From the NCBI RefSeq assembly GCF_001625085.1, contig NZ_BDAW01000014.1, positions 162,480 to 226,479 on the forward strand: DNA of 64,000 bases, given 5' to 3'. The stretch comes from Nocardia acidivorans NBRC 108247. GTDB taxonomy: Bacteria; Actinomycetota; Actinomycetes; Mycobacteriales; Mycobacteriaceae. Both the position numbers and the translations under genes were made by a program. Below, piece after piece: positions 47,039-55,923 of this stretch. Numbering within the stretch: position 1 is the first letter of the stretch; each line of letters opens with the position of its first letter. The notes below the pieces were generated by a model. It ran no database searches. It saw only the letters and a list, made by a program, of their open reading frames with translations, and was not told the DNA's origin.

Positions 47039-49371
47039 GCGTGCGGGATTTGACGCAGGACGATATCGCGCGGGTGCGGGCGGCACTGCCCGGATACATC
47101 GTGGACGGGCAGGTGGGACGGGGCGGCTGCGGGGTGGTGCTGGCCGGGACGCACCGCGGCTTGAATCGGCGGGTGGCGATCAAACAGATTCCGCCGCAGT
47201 TCGCCGACGATATGCAGGTGCGGCGGCGCTTCGTCGCCGAGGCGAGAGTGATGGCGGCGCTGGATCATCCGCACGTGGTGCCGGTGTACGACTTCATCGA
47301 GCAGGAGGACATGTGCCTGCTGGTGCTCGAGTATCTGCCCGGCGGCACGGTCGAAAGCCGGTTCGTCACAGCGGGATTCGAGGCGACGGCGGCGGTGGCG
47401 ATAGCACTCTCCTGCGCGGCGGGGCTGGACGCGGCGCATCGCAATGGGATTCTGCACCGCGATGTGAAGCCGTCCAACCTCATGTTCTCGGTCAACGGCA
47501 CCCTCAAGCTCACCGATTTCGGGATCGCCAAGATCATCGGGGGTGAGGAGACGCTGGTTACCCGGGCGGGCGAGATCATCGGCACCCCGTCCTATATCGC
47601 CCCCGAACAGGTTCGGGGCCAGCAACTCTCGCCGTCGACGGACGTCTACGCCCTGGCCACCATGCTCTACCAACTGCTCTCCGGCACCCTGCCCTTTCCG
47701 CCCGGCGCCGATGCCATGGCCATGCTCTTCGCCCACGCCTACGGCGACCCCGTCCCCCTGGACTCGGTGGCTCCGACCGTCCCGCAACCGATTGCCGAGG
47801 CCGTCATGCGCGGTCTCGCCTCCGATCCCGCCGAACGCTTCGACACCGCCGAACACTTCGGCATCGCGCTGGCCGAACCCGCCGCCCACTGCTGGGGCAC
47901 GAATTGGCTGACGCCCGTGGGCATTCCCCTGATCGGTGCCGATACGATCGTCGCCGCGGCGACCGGCGGCTCCCGCCCCTTCACGCCACAACCCTTCCCG
48001 CGCCCGGACCGGAGGCCGGGGGCTGACCCGTATCCGTCGGGTGGGACCGGCCCGACGGCGAATCCCGCACAGCGCAGGAATAACGGCGTCAGCCGAGATT
48101 CACCACAGCCATCGGAAACGCCTGCGCCCCATGAACTCCGCCCCGGCTTCGGCCGAGGCTGGCGGCCCACACCGAATCCGTCCGGCGGATTCGACAGCGC
48201 CCCCCGAACCCCACCCGGCCCGAACCGCCCGCCGGACCCCACCCAGCGGCATGCGTCGGACTCCACCCAGCGGCATGCGTCGGACCCCGCTCAGCGGCAT
48301 GCGTCGGACTCCACCCAGCGGCATGCGTCGGACTCCACCCAGCGGCATGCGTCGGACCCCGCTCAGCGCATTGCGAGTGACCCGATCCCGCGCAATGACC
48401 GGCCGTCGAATCCCCCCACACGGGCATACGAAGCGGGTGAGCGATCCGGGCCGCGATACCCGATACCGCCCGCGCCGCACGGTACGCGGCCGCCGGACCG
48501 CAGTCGGGAGCGGGCGGCCGCCGGGTGGATGAGCGGGTCGATGGCGCGGGTACGGCCACTGGAACCTATCCAGCACAACGGGGTTCGACTCGTCGATGTG
48601 GATCGTAAGGACCTGGTCCCGGTGCAGCGGGTCGTCACGCTGCGCTCGCCTGGACTGCCGTTCGCGGTGGCAGCGGTTCTCGCGGCCGTGGTGGGCGGGG
48701 CCGCGATCCTGGGAATCGGGTCCGGACCCGGGCGGGATCTTCCGGCCCCGGGAACGGTCCGCATAGCGGGCGTGGACCCGTCCGCGGTGAGCCGCGTGGA
48801 GTTGGACCTGTCCAAGCCGCTGCCGCTGACAGTGACCGGGGTGGACGCGGATGCGGCGCGACTGTCCCTGAACGTGGTGGGAGTCAGGATCGGTGGCGCG
48901 ACCACCGATGTGCGACCCGGCACCGAGGTCGAGGTATCACCACCGGTGAACCCCTACGTGCTCGCAGGTGACCTCACCGGCGAATTGACCCTGTCCCGCA
49001 ACGGTTCCGAGGTGGCCGCCTACCGCTTCGGAGTGCACTCCACCCAGCGTGCCACCACCACCGCCACCGCCATCGGCCTACTGCTCCTACTGCTCTTCTC
49101 CGTCGCCTACGCCGAATCCAATGCCCGCACCCTGCGTCACGGCAGCTCCCGTATCGCCGCCACCGTCGGCCTGACCCTGAGCGGCGCGGTACTCGGAACA
49201 GCGGTAGTCGGCGTGGCCTGGGTGCTACTCGGTCGGGAACCTGCCCTGACCACCGTAATCGTCTGCGCCGCAGCGGGAGCCGCGGCAGGCGCCGCCCTGG
49301 CCATCGGCTGCCGCCGAATCGGCAAACGCTTCCGCTACGTCCGAGTACTCCGTATGCGCGAACGGTCCTGA
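47035..49371 (+). CDS. receptor-type Ser/Thr protein kinase, 778 aa
   Basis: A Hanks-type kinase domain fills residues 21-285: Gly loop GRGGCGVV, K50 in AIK, E69 in the C-helix, HRDVKPSNLM (141-150), DFG (161-163), APE and DVYALA. A Pro/Ser-rich juxtamembrane region includes six 8-residue repeats (QRHASDxT type). The membrane region near 555 leads to an extracytoplasmic beta domain and three further C-terminal helices. No PASTA repeats are present. The unusual topology (domain outside followed by more helices) recalls the protein encoded by the gene before it. Confidence 0.88.
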   Translation: MSVRDLTQDDIARVRAALPGYIVDGQVGRGGCGVVLAGTHRGLNRRVAIKQIPPQFADDMQVRRRFVAEARVMAALDHPHVVPVYDFIEQEDMCLLVLEYLPGGTVESRFVTAGFEATAAVAIALSCAAGLDAAHRNGILHRDVKPSNLMFSVNGTLKLTDFGIAKIIGGEETLVTRAGEIIGTPSYIAPEQVRGQQLSPSTDVYALATMLYQLLSGTLPFPPGADAMAMLFAHAYGDPVPLDSVAPTVPQPIAEAVMRGLASDPAERFDTAEHFGIALAEPAAHCWGTNWLTPVGIPLIGADTIVAAATGGSRPFTPQPFPRPDRRPGADPYPSGGTGPTANPAQRRNNGVSRDSPQPSETPAPHELRPGFGRGWRPTPNPSGGFDSAPRTPPGPNRPPDPTQRHASDSTQRHASDPAQRHASDSTQRHASDSTQRHASDPAQRIASDPIPRNDRPSNPPTRAYEAGERSGPRYPIPPAPHGTRPPDRSRERAAAGWMSGSMARVRPLEPIQHNGVRLVDVDRKDLVPVQRVVTLRSPGLPFAVAAVLAAVVGGAAILGIGSGPGRDLPAPGTVRIAGVDPSAVSRVELDLSKPLPLTVTGVDADAARLSLNVVGVRIGGATTDVRPGTEVEVSPPVNPYVLAGDLTGELTLSRNGSEVAAYRFGVHSTQRATTTATAIGLLLLLLFSVAYAESNARTLRHGSSRIAATVGLTLSGAVLGTAVVGVAWVLLGREPALTTVIVCAAAGAAAGAALAIGCRRIGKRFRYVRVLRMRERS
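48241..48384 (+). repeat. six 24-bp tandem repeats in the kinase gene
   Basis: The unit ACCCAGCGGCATGCGTCGGA plus 4 nt, period 24, occurs six times (48241, 48265, 48289, 48313, 48337, 48361); the last is diverged. In frame, it gives QRHASD-x-x repeats. Copy number may vary between strains. Confidence 0.9.
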
Positions 49372-49491
49372 TATTGCGAAAGGCATGTCGCGGCGGGGGC
49401 GCCGGGTCTTCGCTCTCTCGGGTGCGAGGAGAGCTGTCGCCATCTCGGGTGAGAGGAGCGTTTCGTCATCCCGGGGGCCGAAGGGCGCATT

Positions 49492-49580
49492 CGTCATCCC
49501 GGCGTGTTTTGGCCGGGATCCACTGAACATGTTGGGGCGTAACCGGTGTGGATCCCGGTCAAACGCATGCCGGGATGACG
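49492..49580. repeat. dispersed repeat, inverted pair (copies 1 and 2)
   Basis: A copy on the minus strand (49492-49523) faces a copy on the plus strand (49546-49580). The plus copy starts GTGTGGATCCCGG and ends CATGCCGGGATGACG. The same element recurs at 51938 and 58025. Within each copy ATCCCGG can pair with CCGGGAT. Confidence 0.75.
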
Positions 49581-49590
49581 GGGAATGACG

Positions 49591-49745
49591 GCAGAGTGCC
49601 GGGCTGGCGGGGGTGACGGCAGAGTGCCGGGGTGACGGGGGTGCCGGGCTGGCGGGGGATGACGGGGGTGCCGGGCTGGCGGGGGGTGACGGGGGTGCCG
49701 GGCTGGCGGAGGGGTGACGGGGGTGCCGGGCTGGCGGAGGAGGTG
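49591..49745. repeat. G-rich tandem array
   Basis: About six imperfect copies of a 19-28-bp unit, GTGCCGGGCTGGCGG plus GGTGACGGG, lie in the gap between the kinase and FHA genes. Runs of four to six G make G-quadruplexes possible. Nothing coding is seen in 49372-49758. Confidence 0.75.
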
Positions 49746-49758
49746 TCCGTGCGGCGGG

Positions 49759-51147
49759 TCAGTGGCGGGCTGGGTTGGGCCGGTAGGTGAGGATGCGGTC
49801 GCCTACTCGTAGGCTCCAGCCGGGCTTCAATTCCATGGGGTGCTGGCCTACGCGGATCCAGTCCTGGGCGCCCGGGGCGGCGAGGTAGGTGCCGCCGGGG
49901 GTGGCGGCGTCGCGGACCAGCACGGTGCCCTTGTCGATGAAAACGTGGGCGTGGACGCGGGATACGTGACGGTCGCGGGGGATGACTATGGCGGTGGCGG
50001 CGGCGCGGCGGACCGATTCGTCGATCATCGGGTCGCGTCCGATCACGTACGGGCGGTCGAGGGGATAGACCGCGCCGTCGGGGGCGGTCAGGGCGCCGGG
50101 GCTGCCGCCCAGTTTGTCGGTGTCCGGCTCCGGGCGGCCGGTCACGGGCTTGACCTTGGGGAATGGATCCTCTTCGGCGGCAGCGGTTTTCGAATCGTGG
50201 GCGGCGGTCGGGGGTTGATCGGCCGCGTCCAGATGCGTCTCCGCCGCGGCGGAGCTCGCCGGAGTTCCCGTGTGCCGCACGGCTTTGCCGAGGTTCGGGA
50301 TATCCGCCGCGACCCGCGATTCCTCCGCCTCCAAAGCCGAGAGGGCCCGGGTCTCCTCGGGCGGCGGTACCGCGGGCGTGGTGGCGGCGCGGCGGCGATT
50401 CTGCTCCGAATCGCCCGGGGCGGGCCGGACCGGCTCCGCGCTGCCCGCCGTGCGGCGGAGGGGTTCCGAATCACCGGCGGTGCGGCGGCTCGGGGTGGAG
50501 CCCTCCGCGGAGTCGCGGGGCAGGGCTTGCGAACCGCCGGGGGCGGAGAAGCGGGTGTGCGAGGGGGTGGGGATGGGTGCGCGTTTGGTCGGGTCGTAGG
50601 TGGGGGTGGCGGGATGGGTTTCCGGTGGCGCGGGTTTCGGTGCGGCGGTGACGCGCGGGTGCGCGCTGCTACCCGACGGCGGGGCGTTCACCACGAATCC
50701 GCCCGCCGCGACCACGCCGGAGCGCAGGTCGGTGTGTGCGATGACGGTGCCCGGATCGGTCTCGGCCGCGACGGTGAGTTTGCGCACCGGATCATCCAGG
50801 ATTTCGTCGACCCAGGTCATGGCCCGTACCCCGGAGAGCTGCCGGGTGCCCTCGGGCCCGTCCACGATCGCGCGGATCGGCCCGCGCAGCAGTACCAGGA
50901 TTCCGCCCGCGGTCGGTGCGACCACCCCGAACGACGGCGGTTGCGCCGAGCCACTGCTGAAGACGGTCGCCGCCAACCGCTGTGCGATCGCCACCCCGGG
51001 ATCGGCCGCGGTCGCCGCCGTCTCGGCCGCGCCGAGTATCCGTTCCGTGGACGGACTCGCCCCGGCCAGATAGATGACCACGGTGCCGAACCGCGCGACC
51101 AGCCCATCCCCGCGCAACAGCCCGACAGTGGTCGGAATCCGCCCCAT
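49759..51147 (-). CDS. FH-associated (FHA) domain protein, 462 aa
   Basis: The C-terminal 110 residues form an FHA phosphothreonine-binding domain: YPLDRPYVIGRDPMIDESV, DRHVSRVHAHVFIDKG, VRDAATPGGTYLAAPGAQDW and the closing strand SLRVGDRILTYRP. Residues 1-140 form another folded domain; the middle 200 are disordered and Pro/Ala/Ser-rich. Convergent with the kinase gene, it may read that kinase's phosphorylation. The GR-S-H core of FHA (IGRD...SRVH) is intact. Confidence 0.85.
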   Translation of the reverse strand: MGRIPTTVGLLRGDGLVARFGTVVIYLAGASPSTERILGAAETAATAADPGVAIAQRLAATVFSSGSAQPPSFGVVAPTAGGILVLLRGPIRAIVDGPEGTRQLSGVRAMTWVDEILDDPVRKLTVAAETDPGTVIAHTDLRSGVVAAGGFVVNAPPSGSSAHPRVTAAPKPAPPETHPATPTYDPTKRAPIPTPSHTRFSAPGGSQALPRDSAEGSTPSRRTAGDSEPLRRTAGSAEPVRPAPGDSEQNRRRAATTPAVPPPEETRALSALEAEESRVAADIPNLGKAVRHTGTPASSAAAETHLDAADQPPTAAHDSKTAAAEEDPFPKVKPVTGRPEPDTDKLGGSPGALTAPDGAVYPLDRPYVIGRDPMIDESVRRAAATAIVIPRDRHVSRVHAHVFIDKGTVLVRDAATPGGTYLAAPGAQDWIRVGQHPMELKPGWSLRVGDRILTYRPNPARH

Positions 51148-51464
51148 TCGCGCCTCCTAACCCGGCGCTCGCCAATATCGCAGCCCAGCATAGGTCCGTT
51201 CGCGCCGATCCCGCAGCCGTCAGAGATTGTCCGGACCGGTCCGCGCATCGCCACCGATCCGCCGCCCAGGTCCGCGTGTGCCGGGTGTCCGAACCGGGCG
51301 GCCCCCGCGGGAACCGTTCCCGGTAGGCATGGAGGCGAAGGCGTGGGAGGCATCGGACTCGCCAGATTTGCGGCAATACTCCGCGCGGGCGGGTGCGGCG
51401 CGCGAGGATCGGGGGATCGTGCCGGTGCATCCGGCTCCGGCATACCCGATGAGGACCGAACCAT
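51148..51464. other. intergenic stretch without a supported gene
   Basis: About 317 bp between divergent genes. It should hold both promoters, but no hexamer pair stands out, and the open frames run on into the next gene's shadow. Confidence 0.4.
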
Positions 51465-51917
51465 ATGGGCACGATCACCAGGAACAAGCGCGTCACCGTC
51501 ACCGCCGCCCCCCGTGTGCTGGCGGCTCTTCGAATACTGGCCGTCCCCGCGGGCATCGCGGCGGTCGCCCTCACCGCGCTGGCCGCGCCCGCCGCCGCCA
51601 CCGCGACCCAGGTCGGCGCGGAGCCGGGCCTGAGTTTCGGGTCGGCGACCAACTACGGGACCGGTTGCACCTATGTGATCAACGGCTACGTGGACGATCC
51701 GTCCACCCCGGTCGTCTTCTACGACAACGGCATCCAGTTCGCGGCGGCCAAACCCACCGGCGGACATGCGACCGGTCGCTGGACCCCCGCCACCCCGGGC
51801 GCGCACCGCATCACGGTCATCCAGCACACGTTCCCCGGTGAAGACGTCATCCCGTGGCTCGACCTCACCGTCGGCACCGGGCTGTCGACCGGCTCCGGCT
51901 GCAACGTCTTCTCCTGA
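51465..51917 (+). CDS. secreted Ig-like small protein, 150 aa
   Basis: The signal peptide is about 48 residues, with basic start and hydrophobic core (VLAALRILAVPAGIAAVALTAL, cleavage near AAAT). The mature domain of about 100 residues is beta-rich, with one Cys pair (GCTYV and GCNVF) and PGAHRITVIQ, typical of bacterial Ig-like folds. Nocardia has many such small secreted proteins. Function unknown. Confidence 0.7.
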   Translation: MGTITRNKRVTVTAAPRVLAALRILAVPAGIAAVALTALAAPAAATATQVGAEPGLSFGSATNYGTGCTYVINGYVDDPSTPVVFYDNGIQFAAAKPTGGHATGRWTPATPGAHRITVIQHTFPGEDVIPWLDLTVGTGLSTGSGCNVFS

Positions 51918-51937
51918 GTTGGCCAGCTTCCCGTCAC

Positions 51938-51973
51938 GTGTGGATCCCGGCCAAAAAGCATGCCGGGATGACG
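51938..51973 (+). repeat. dispersed repeat, copy 3
   Basis: GTGTGGATCCCGGCC, AAAAAG, then CATGCCGGGATGACG. It lies 20 nt after the secreted-protein stop. Confidence 0.75.
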
Positions 51974-52070
51974 GGGTGGGCGTTCGAGCGTAAGCGATGG
52001 CAGCTTTACGACTGCGGCGTGTGGCCTAGCTGAGTGGTGCGCGTGGCCTAGCCAGGTGGGTGCGCGTGGC

Positions 52071-53618
52071 TTAGCCGGGTTGGGGGAGTGCGGCTTCGGC
52101 GGCGGGGAGGGCGGCTTTGCGGTCGGAGTCGACCAGGCCGATGCGGGTGCGGCGGTCGAGGAGGTCGTCGACGTCGAGTGCGCCCTCGTGGGTGGTGGCG
52201 AAGACGAATTCGGCTGCGGTGACGTCGATTCCGGGGGCGACCGGGGCGGCCAGGGCCGGATTCTGCTCGATGAGGTCGAGAATGGCGGTAGCCTCGCTGC
52301 CGTAGCGCTCCACCAGCAGGTTGGGGGCTTCGATACCGTCGCGCGCCCTGCCCGATACCGCGCCGACCAGGGGCAGGTCGCGGGTGCGGCAGGGGGCGGC
52401 GGTGAGGTGGGCGTGCGCGATGGCGGCGTCCACGGTGTCCTCGGCCATCTTCCGGTAGGTGGTGAGTTTGCCGCCGACCACGGTGATCACCCCGGTGGGG
52501 GAGGTGAGCACCGCATGCTCGCGGGAGATATCGGCGGTGCTGTCCCCACCGGTGCGCAGCAGCGGCCGCAGACCCGCGTAGGTGCCGCGAATATCGTTGC
52601 GGGTGAGGGGTTCTCGCAGCACCGTATTGACGGTGTCGAGCAGGAAGTCGATCTCGCTCTCGGTGGCGTGCGGGACGTCCGGCACCGGCCCGGGCGCTTC
52701 CTCATCGGTGAGCCCCAGGTAGACGCGATTGTGCGCGGCCGGGAAGGCAAAGATGAAGCGACCGGTGCTGCCCGGAATCGGCACCGTCAGCGAGGCGGTG
52801 AGCCCGCCGAAGGCGGCCGCGTCGAACACCAGATGGGTGCCGCGCGAGGGCCGCAGTTCGATACTCGGATCCACCTGATCGGCCCAGACCCCGGTCGCAT
52901 TGACGACCGAACGCGCTGTGACGGAGCGGGTTTCACCGGTCAGCCGATTGGTCAGCGTCGCGGAGGTCCCGGTGACGCCGGTCGCCTCCACCCGGGTGAG
53001 AATCGACGCACCGTGCAGGGCCGCCGTGCGCGCGATCCCCACCACCAGGCGGGCATCGTCCACGAGCTGTCCGTCCCAGGCGAGCAGTCCACCGCGCAGA
53101 CCGGCGCGCCGCACGGTGGGCGCGAGCCGCAGCGCCTCGGCCGCCGCCACCCGTCGCGACCGCGGCAGCACCGCGGCCGAGGTTCCCGCCGCCCGGCGCA
53201 GCACATCCCCGGCCAGGAAGCCGATCCGCACCAGAGTCTTCTGCACCGCACCGATATTCGGCAGCAACGGCACCACCTGCGGCAGCGCCCGGGTCAGATG
53301 CGGTGCGGTGCGGGTGAGCAGGATATCCCGCTCCACCGCGCTCTCATGCGCGATGCCCACCCCGCCACTGGCCAGATACCGCAGTCCGCCGTGCACGAGT
53401 TTGGAACTCCACCGGCTGGTCCCGAACGCCAGGTCGTGCTTGTCCACCAGCACCGTGCGCAGTCCGCGCGCGGCGGCGTCCAATGCCACGCCGGCCCCGG
53501 TGATTCCGCCGCCGATCACCAGCACGTCGATGGTCTCGCCCGCCCCGAGTTCGGCCCATTCCCGTTGCCGCCGTATGGCATTGAGCGCCGAGCTGGGCTG
53601 TGCCGAAGTGCCGTTCAT
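52071..53618 (-). CDS. glpD: glycerol-3-phosphate dehydrogenase GlpD, 515 aa
   Basis: FAD-dependent membrane-associated enzyme that oxidises glycerol-3-phosphate to dihydroxyacetone phosphate. The FAD motif VLVIGGGITGAGVALDAAARG is at about residues 32-52, followed by SRWSSKLVHGGLRYL, SIELRPSRGTHLVF and a C-terminal DAO_C domain. The TGATG overlap with the TetR gene means co-transcription. The order glpD-tetR-FAD oxidase-dagK matches M. tuberculosis Rv2249c-Rv2252. Confidence 0.92.
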   Translation of the reverse strand: MNGTSAQPSSALNAIRRQREWAELGAGETIDVLVIGGGITGAGVALDAAARGLRTVLVDKHDLAFGTSRWSSKLVHGGLRYLASGGVGIAHESAVERDILLTRTAPHLTRALPQVVPLLPNIGAVQKTLVRIGFLAGDVLRRAAGTSAAVLPRSRRVAAAEALRLAPTVRRAGLRGGLLAWDGQLVDDARLVVGIARTAALHGASILTRVEATGVTGTSATLTNRLTGETRSVTARSVVNATGVWADQVDPSIELRPSRGTHLVFDAAAFGGLTASLTVPIPGSTGRFIFAFPAAHNRVYLGLTDEEAPGPVPDVPHATESEIDFLLDTVNTVLREPLTRNDIRGTYAGLRPLLRTGGDSTADISREHAVLTSPTGVITVVGGKLTTYRKMAEDTVDAAIAHAHLTAAPCRTRDLPLVGAVSGRARDGIEAPNLLVERYGSEATAILDLIEQNPALAAPVAPGIDVTAAEFVFATTHEGALDVDDLLDRRTRIGLVDSDRKAALPAAEAALPQPG

Positions 53619-54229
53619 CAGAGGACCTTTCGCTGATCGACCGGCGCCAGGTACCCGTCGATGGCCCGGGCGAGTTCGCGGTCGAGTTGATCGGAGTCGA
53701 GGAAATCGGTGACGGTACCCGCGGATTGCACGGCGGACTGCGCCAACAGCAGCAGCATGGCGGCGAGCTGTTCGGGCTCGCCGTCGCGAATGGAGCCGTC
53801 CCGCTGGCCCTCTCGAATGGATTCGGCGAACAGCGCGATCAGTGCGCGCTGATTGCGGCCGAGCCGTTCGAAGACATAGGTGAGCATGACATCGGCGTCG
53901 GTGCGGAAGATCTTGGCGAACAGCGGATTCCGCCGCATCATGGAACCGCCGCCGACGATCGCCCCGATCAGCCGGGCGCGCGCGGCGCCGCCCTCGGGAA
54001 TGGCCGCGGTGATGATCTCGCGCAATTCGCGCACCAGCAGATCGGCCACCAGCGATCCGGTATCGGTCCAGCGCCGGTAGACGGTCGGCCTGCTCACACC
54101 CGCGCGCCGCGCGACCTCGGTGAGCGTGGTGCGGCGCACTCCGAATTCGGCCACGCAGGCGCGCGCCGCGTCGAGGATGGCCCGATCGACGGCGGTGGAT
54201 GGTTCGGTCGAGGCCATGGCTGCCACCAT
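53618..54229 (-). CDS. TetR-family regulator of the glpD locus, 203 aa
   Basis: The N-terminal TetR HTH reads AILDAARACVAEFGVRRTTLTEVARRAGVSRPTVYRRW. The start is uncertain: the longest frame starts at 54259 inside the operator, so 54229 or 54217 is more likely. It is divergent from the FAD oxidase gene and shares with it the palindrome at 54254-54268. It corresponds by position to Rv2250c. Probably represses glpD and the lipid genes; the ligand is unknown. Confidence 0.85.
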   Translation of the reverse strand: MVAAMASTEPSTAVDRAILDAARACVAEFGVRRTTLTEVARRAGVSRPTVYRRWTDTGSLVADLLVRELREIITAAIPEGGAARARLIGAIVGGGSMMRRNPLFAKIFRTDADVMLTYVFERLGRNQRALIALFAESIREGQRDGSIRDGEPEQLAAMLLLLAQSAVQSAGTVTDFLDSDQLDRELARAIDGYLAPVDQRKVL

Positions 54230-54253
54230 CCTTGGGAGGGTTTCGTTACTGCT

Positions 54254-54268
54254 TGACATTCTATGTCA
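54254..54268. promoter_or_regulatory. TetR operator between divergent genes
   Basis: TGACAT-TCT-ATGTCA is a perfect 6-bp inverted repeat, overlapping TTGACA (54253-54258), 11 bp before the ATG of the FAD oxidase gene. Confidence 0.6.
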
Positions 54269-54279
54269 GACTGTAACGC

Positions 54280-55923
54280 ATGGTCGACACACGAGCAGCC
54301 TCCACATCGACGGAAAACCCGGGCGAGCCGCACGCCCGCGCGAGTATGGTGTGGGACGCCTGGGGCTCCCCGTCCGGACACAAACCGTTGCCCGAACAGA
54401 TCCGGGGTCTGCTCGCGCAGGCATTCGGGGTATCCGGTGAGTCGGCGACCCGTCGCGATGAGGGCGACGTGCCGCTGCGCGCCTCGGCCCTGTCCCCGGA
54501 ACAGCAAGCCGGGCTCGGCGCGGTGGTCGGTGCGGACAATATCTCCCTCGACCACCGTGACCGCCTGCGGCACGCGGGCGGCAAAAGCACCCCGGATCTG
54601 CTGCGCCGCCGCGAGACCGCACCGCAGGACGCCCCCGACGCGGTGCTGTTCCCCGCCGATCACGATGAGGTGCTCGCCCTGCTCGAATATTGCGGTGCGA
54701 GTGGCATCGCGGTGGTTCCCTTCGGCGGCGGCACCAGCGTCGTCGGCGGATTGGACCCGGCCCGAGGGGTTTTCGCCGCGGTCATCGCCCTGGACCTGCG
54801 CCGCCTGGACAGCATCACCGAGGTCGATCCGATCAGCGGCACCGTCACCCTGGGTGCGGGCCTGACCGGTCCGCGCGCCGAGGAACTCCTTGCCGAACAC
54901 GGACTTTCGCTCGGCCACTATCCGCAGAGCTTCGAATACGCCACCATCGGCGGATTCGCCGCCACCCGCTCCTCGGGTCAGGCGTCGGCCGGCTACGGCC
55001 GCTTCGACGATATGATCCAGCGGCTCCGAATCGCCACTCCCGCAGGGAGTCTCGACCTCGGCCGGGCGCCCGCATCGGCCGCCGGCCCGGATCTGCGCGA
55101 ACTCTTCTCCGGCTCGGAGGGCACCCTCGGCATCATCACCGCGGTCACCCTGCGCGTGCACCCGGTCCCGGAAACCACCGCGTACCAGGCCTGGTCGTTT
55201 CCCGACTTCGCCACCGGCGCGAACGCGCTGCGCACGGTGATCCAGGCGGGCGCGGCGCCGACCGTCATGCGCCTGTCCGATGAGGCCGAGACCGGACTCA
55301 ACCTGGCCCGGGCCGGGGATATCGGTGGCGCGCCGGTCGGCGGCTGCCTGGCCGTGACCACCTTCGAAGGTACGGCCGCGCATGTCGCGCATCGCGGTAC
55401 CGAGGCCGCGGAGCTGCTCACCGCCGCCGGTGGCACCGCGCTCGGCGAGAATCCGGCCCGGGAATGGGAGCACGGCCGCTTCGCTGCCCCCTATCTGCGG
55501 GATGCGCTGCTGGACGCCGGAATTCTCTGCGAGACCCTCGAAACCGCTACCGCCTGGTCCAATCTCGCGAATCTGAAGGCGAAAGTCACCGCCGCGCTGA
55601 CCGACTCGCTCACCGCGCAGGGCACGCCCGCCCTGGTCATGTGCCATATCTCGCACACGTACCCGACCGGAGCATCGCTCTACTTCACCATTGTCGCCAA
55701 GCAGGCGCAGGATCCGATCGCGCAGTGGGCCAAGGCGAAGCATGCCGCCGGCGATGCCATTGTCGCGGCCGGTGGCACCATCACCCACCATCACGCCGTC
55801 GGCGCGGACCACCGCCCGTGGATGACCGACGAAATCGGCGATCTCGGTGTCCAGGTGCTGCGCGCGGTGAAGAATGCCGTGGACCCCGCCGGAATCATGA
55901 ACCCTGGGAAGCTCATTCCGTGA
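54280..55923 (+). CDS. FAD-linked alkyl-DHAP-synthase-like oxidase, 547 aa
   Basis: A PCMH-type FAD oxidase of the vanillyl-alcohol oxidase family. GGGTSVVGGLDP (about residues 149-160) is the FAD pyrophosphate loop, followed by LGHYPQSFEYATIGGFAATRSSGQ and a C-terminal active-site segment (HHHAVGADHRPWM) similar to alkyl-dihydroxyacetonephosphate synthase. It matches the Rv2251 type, whose start corresponds to the ATG at 54346, so the first 22 residues may be non-native. It may make ether-linked lipid precursors; that step is inference. Confidence 0.85.
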   Translation: MVDTRAASTSTENPGEPHARASMVWDAWGSPSGHKPLPEQIRGLLAQAFGVSGESATRRDEGDVPLRASALSPEQQAGLGAVVGADNISLDHRDRLRHAGGKSTPDLLRRRETAPQDAPDAVLFPADHDEVLALLEYCGASGIAVVPFGGGTSVVGGLDPARGVFAAVIALDLRRLDSITEVDPISGTVTLGAGLTGPRAEELLAEHGLSLGHYPQSFEYATIGGFAATRSSGQASAGYGRFDDMIQRLRIATPAGSLDLGRAPASAAGPDLRELFSGSEGTLGIITAVTLRVHPVPETTAYQAWSFPDFATGANALRTVIQAGAAPTVMRLSDEAETGLNLARAGDIGGAPVGGCLAVTTFEGTAAHVAHRGTEAAELLTAAGGTALGENPAREWEHGRFAAPYLRDALLDAGILCETLETATAWSNLANLKAKVTAALTDSLTAQGTPALVMCHISHTYPTGASLYFTIVAKQAQDPIAQWAKAKHAAGDAIVAAGGTITHHHAVGADHRPWMTDEIGDLGVQVLRAVKNAVDPAGIMNPGKLIP

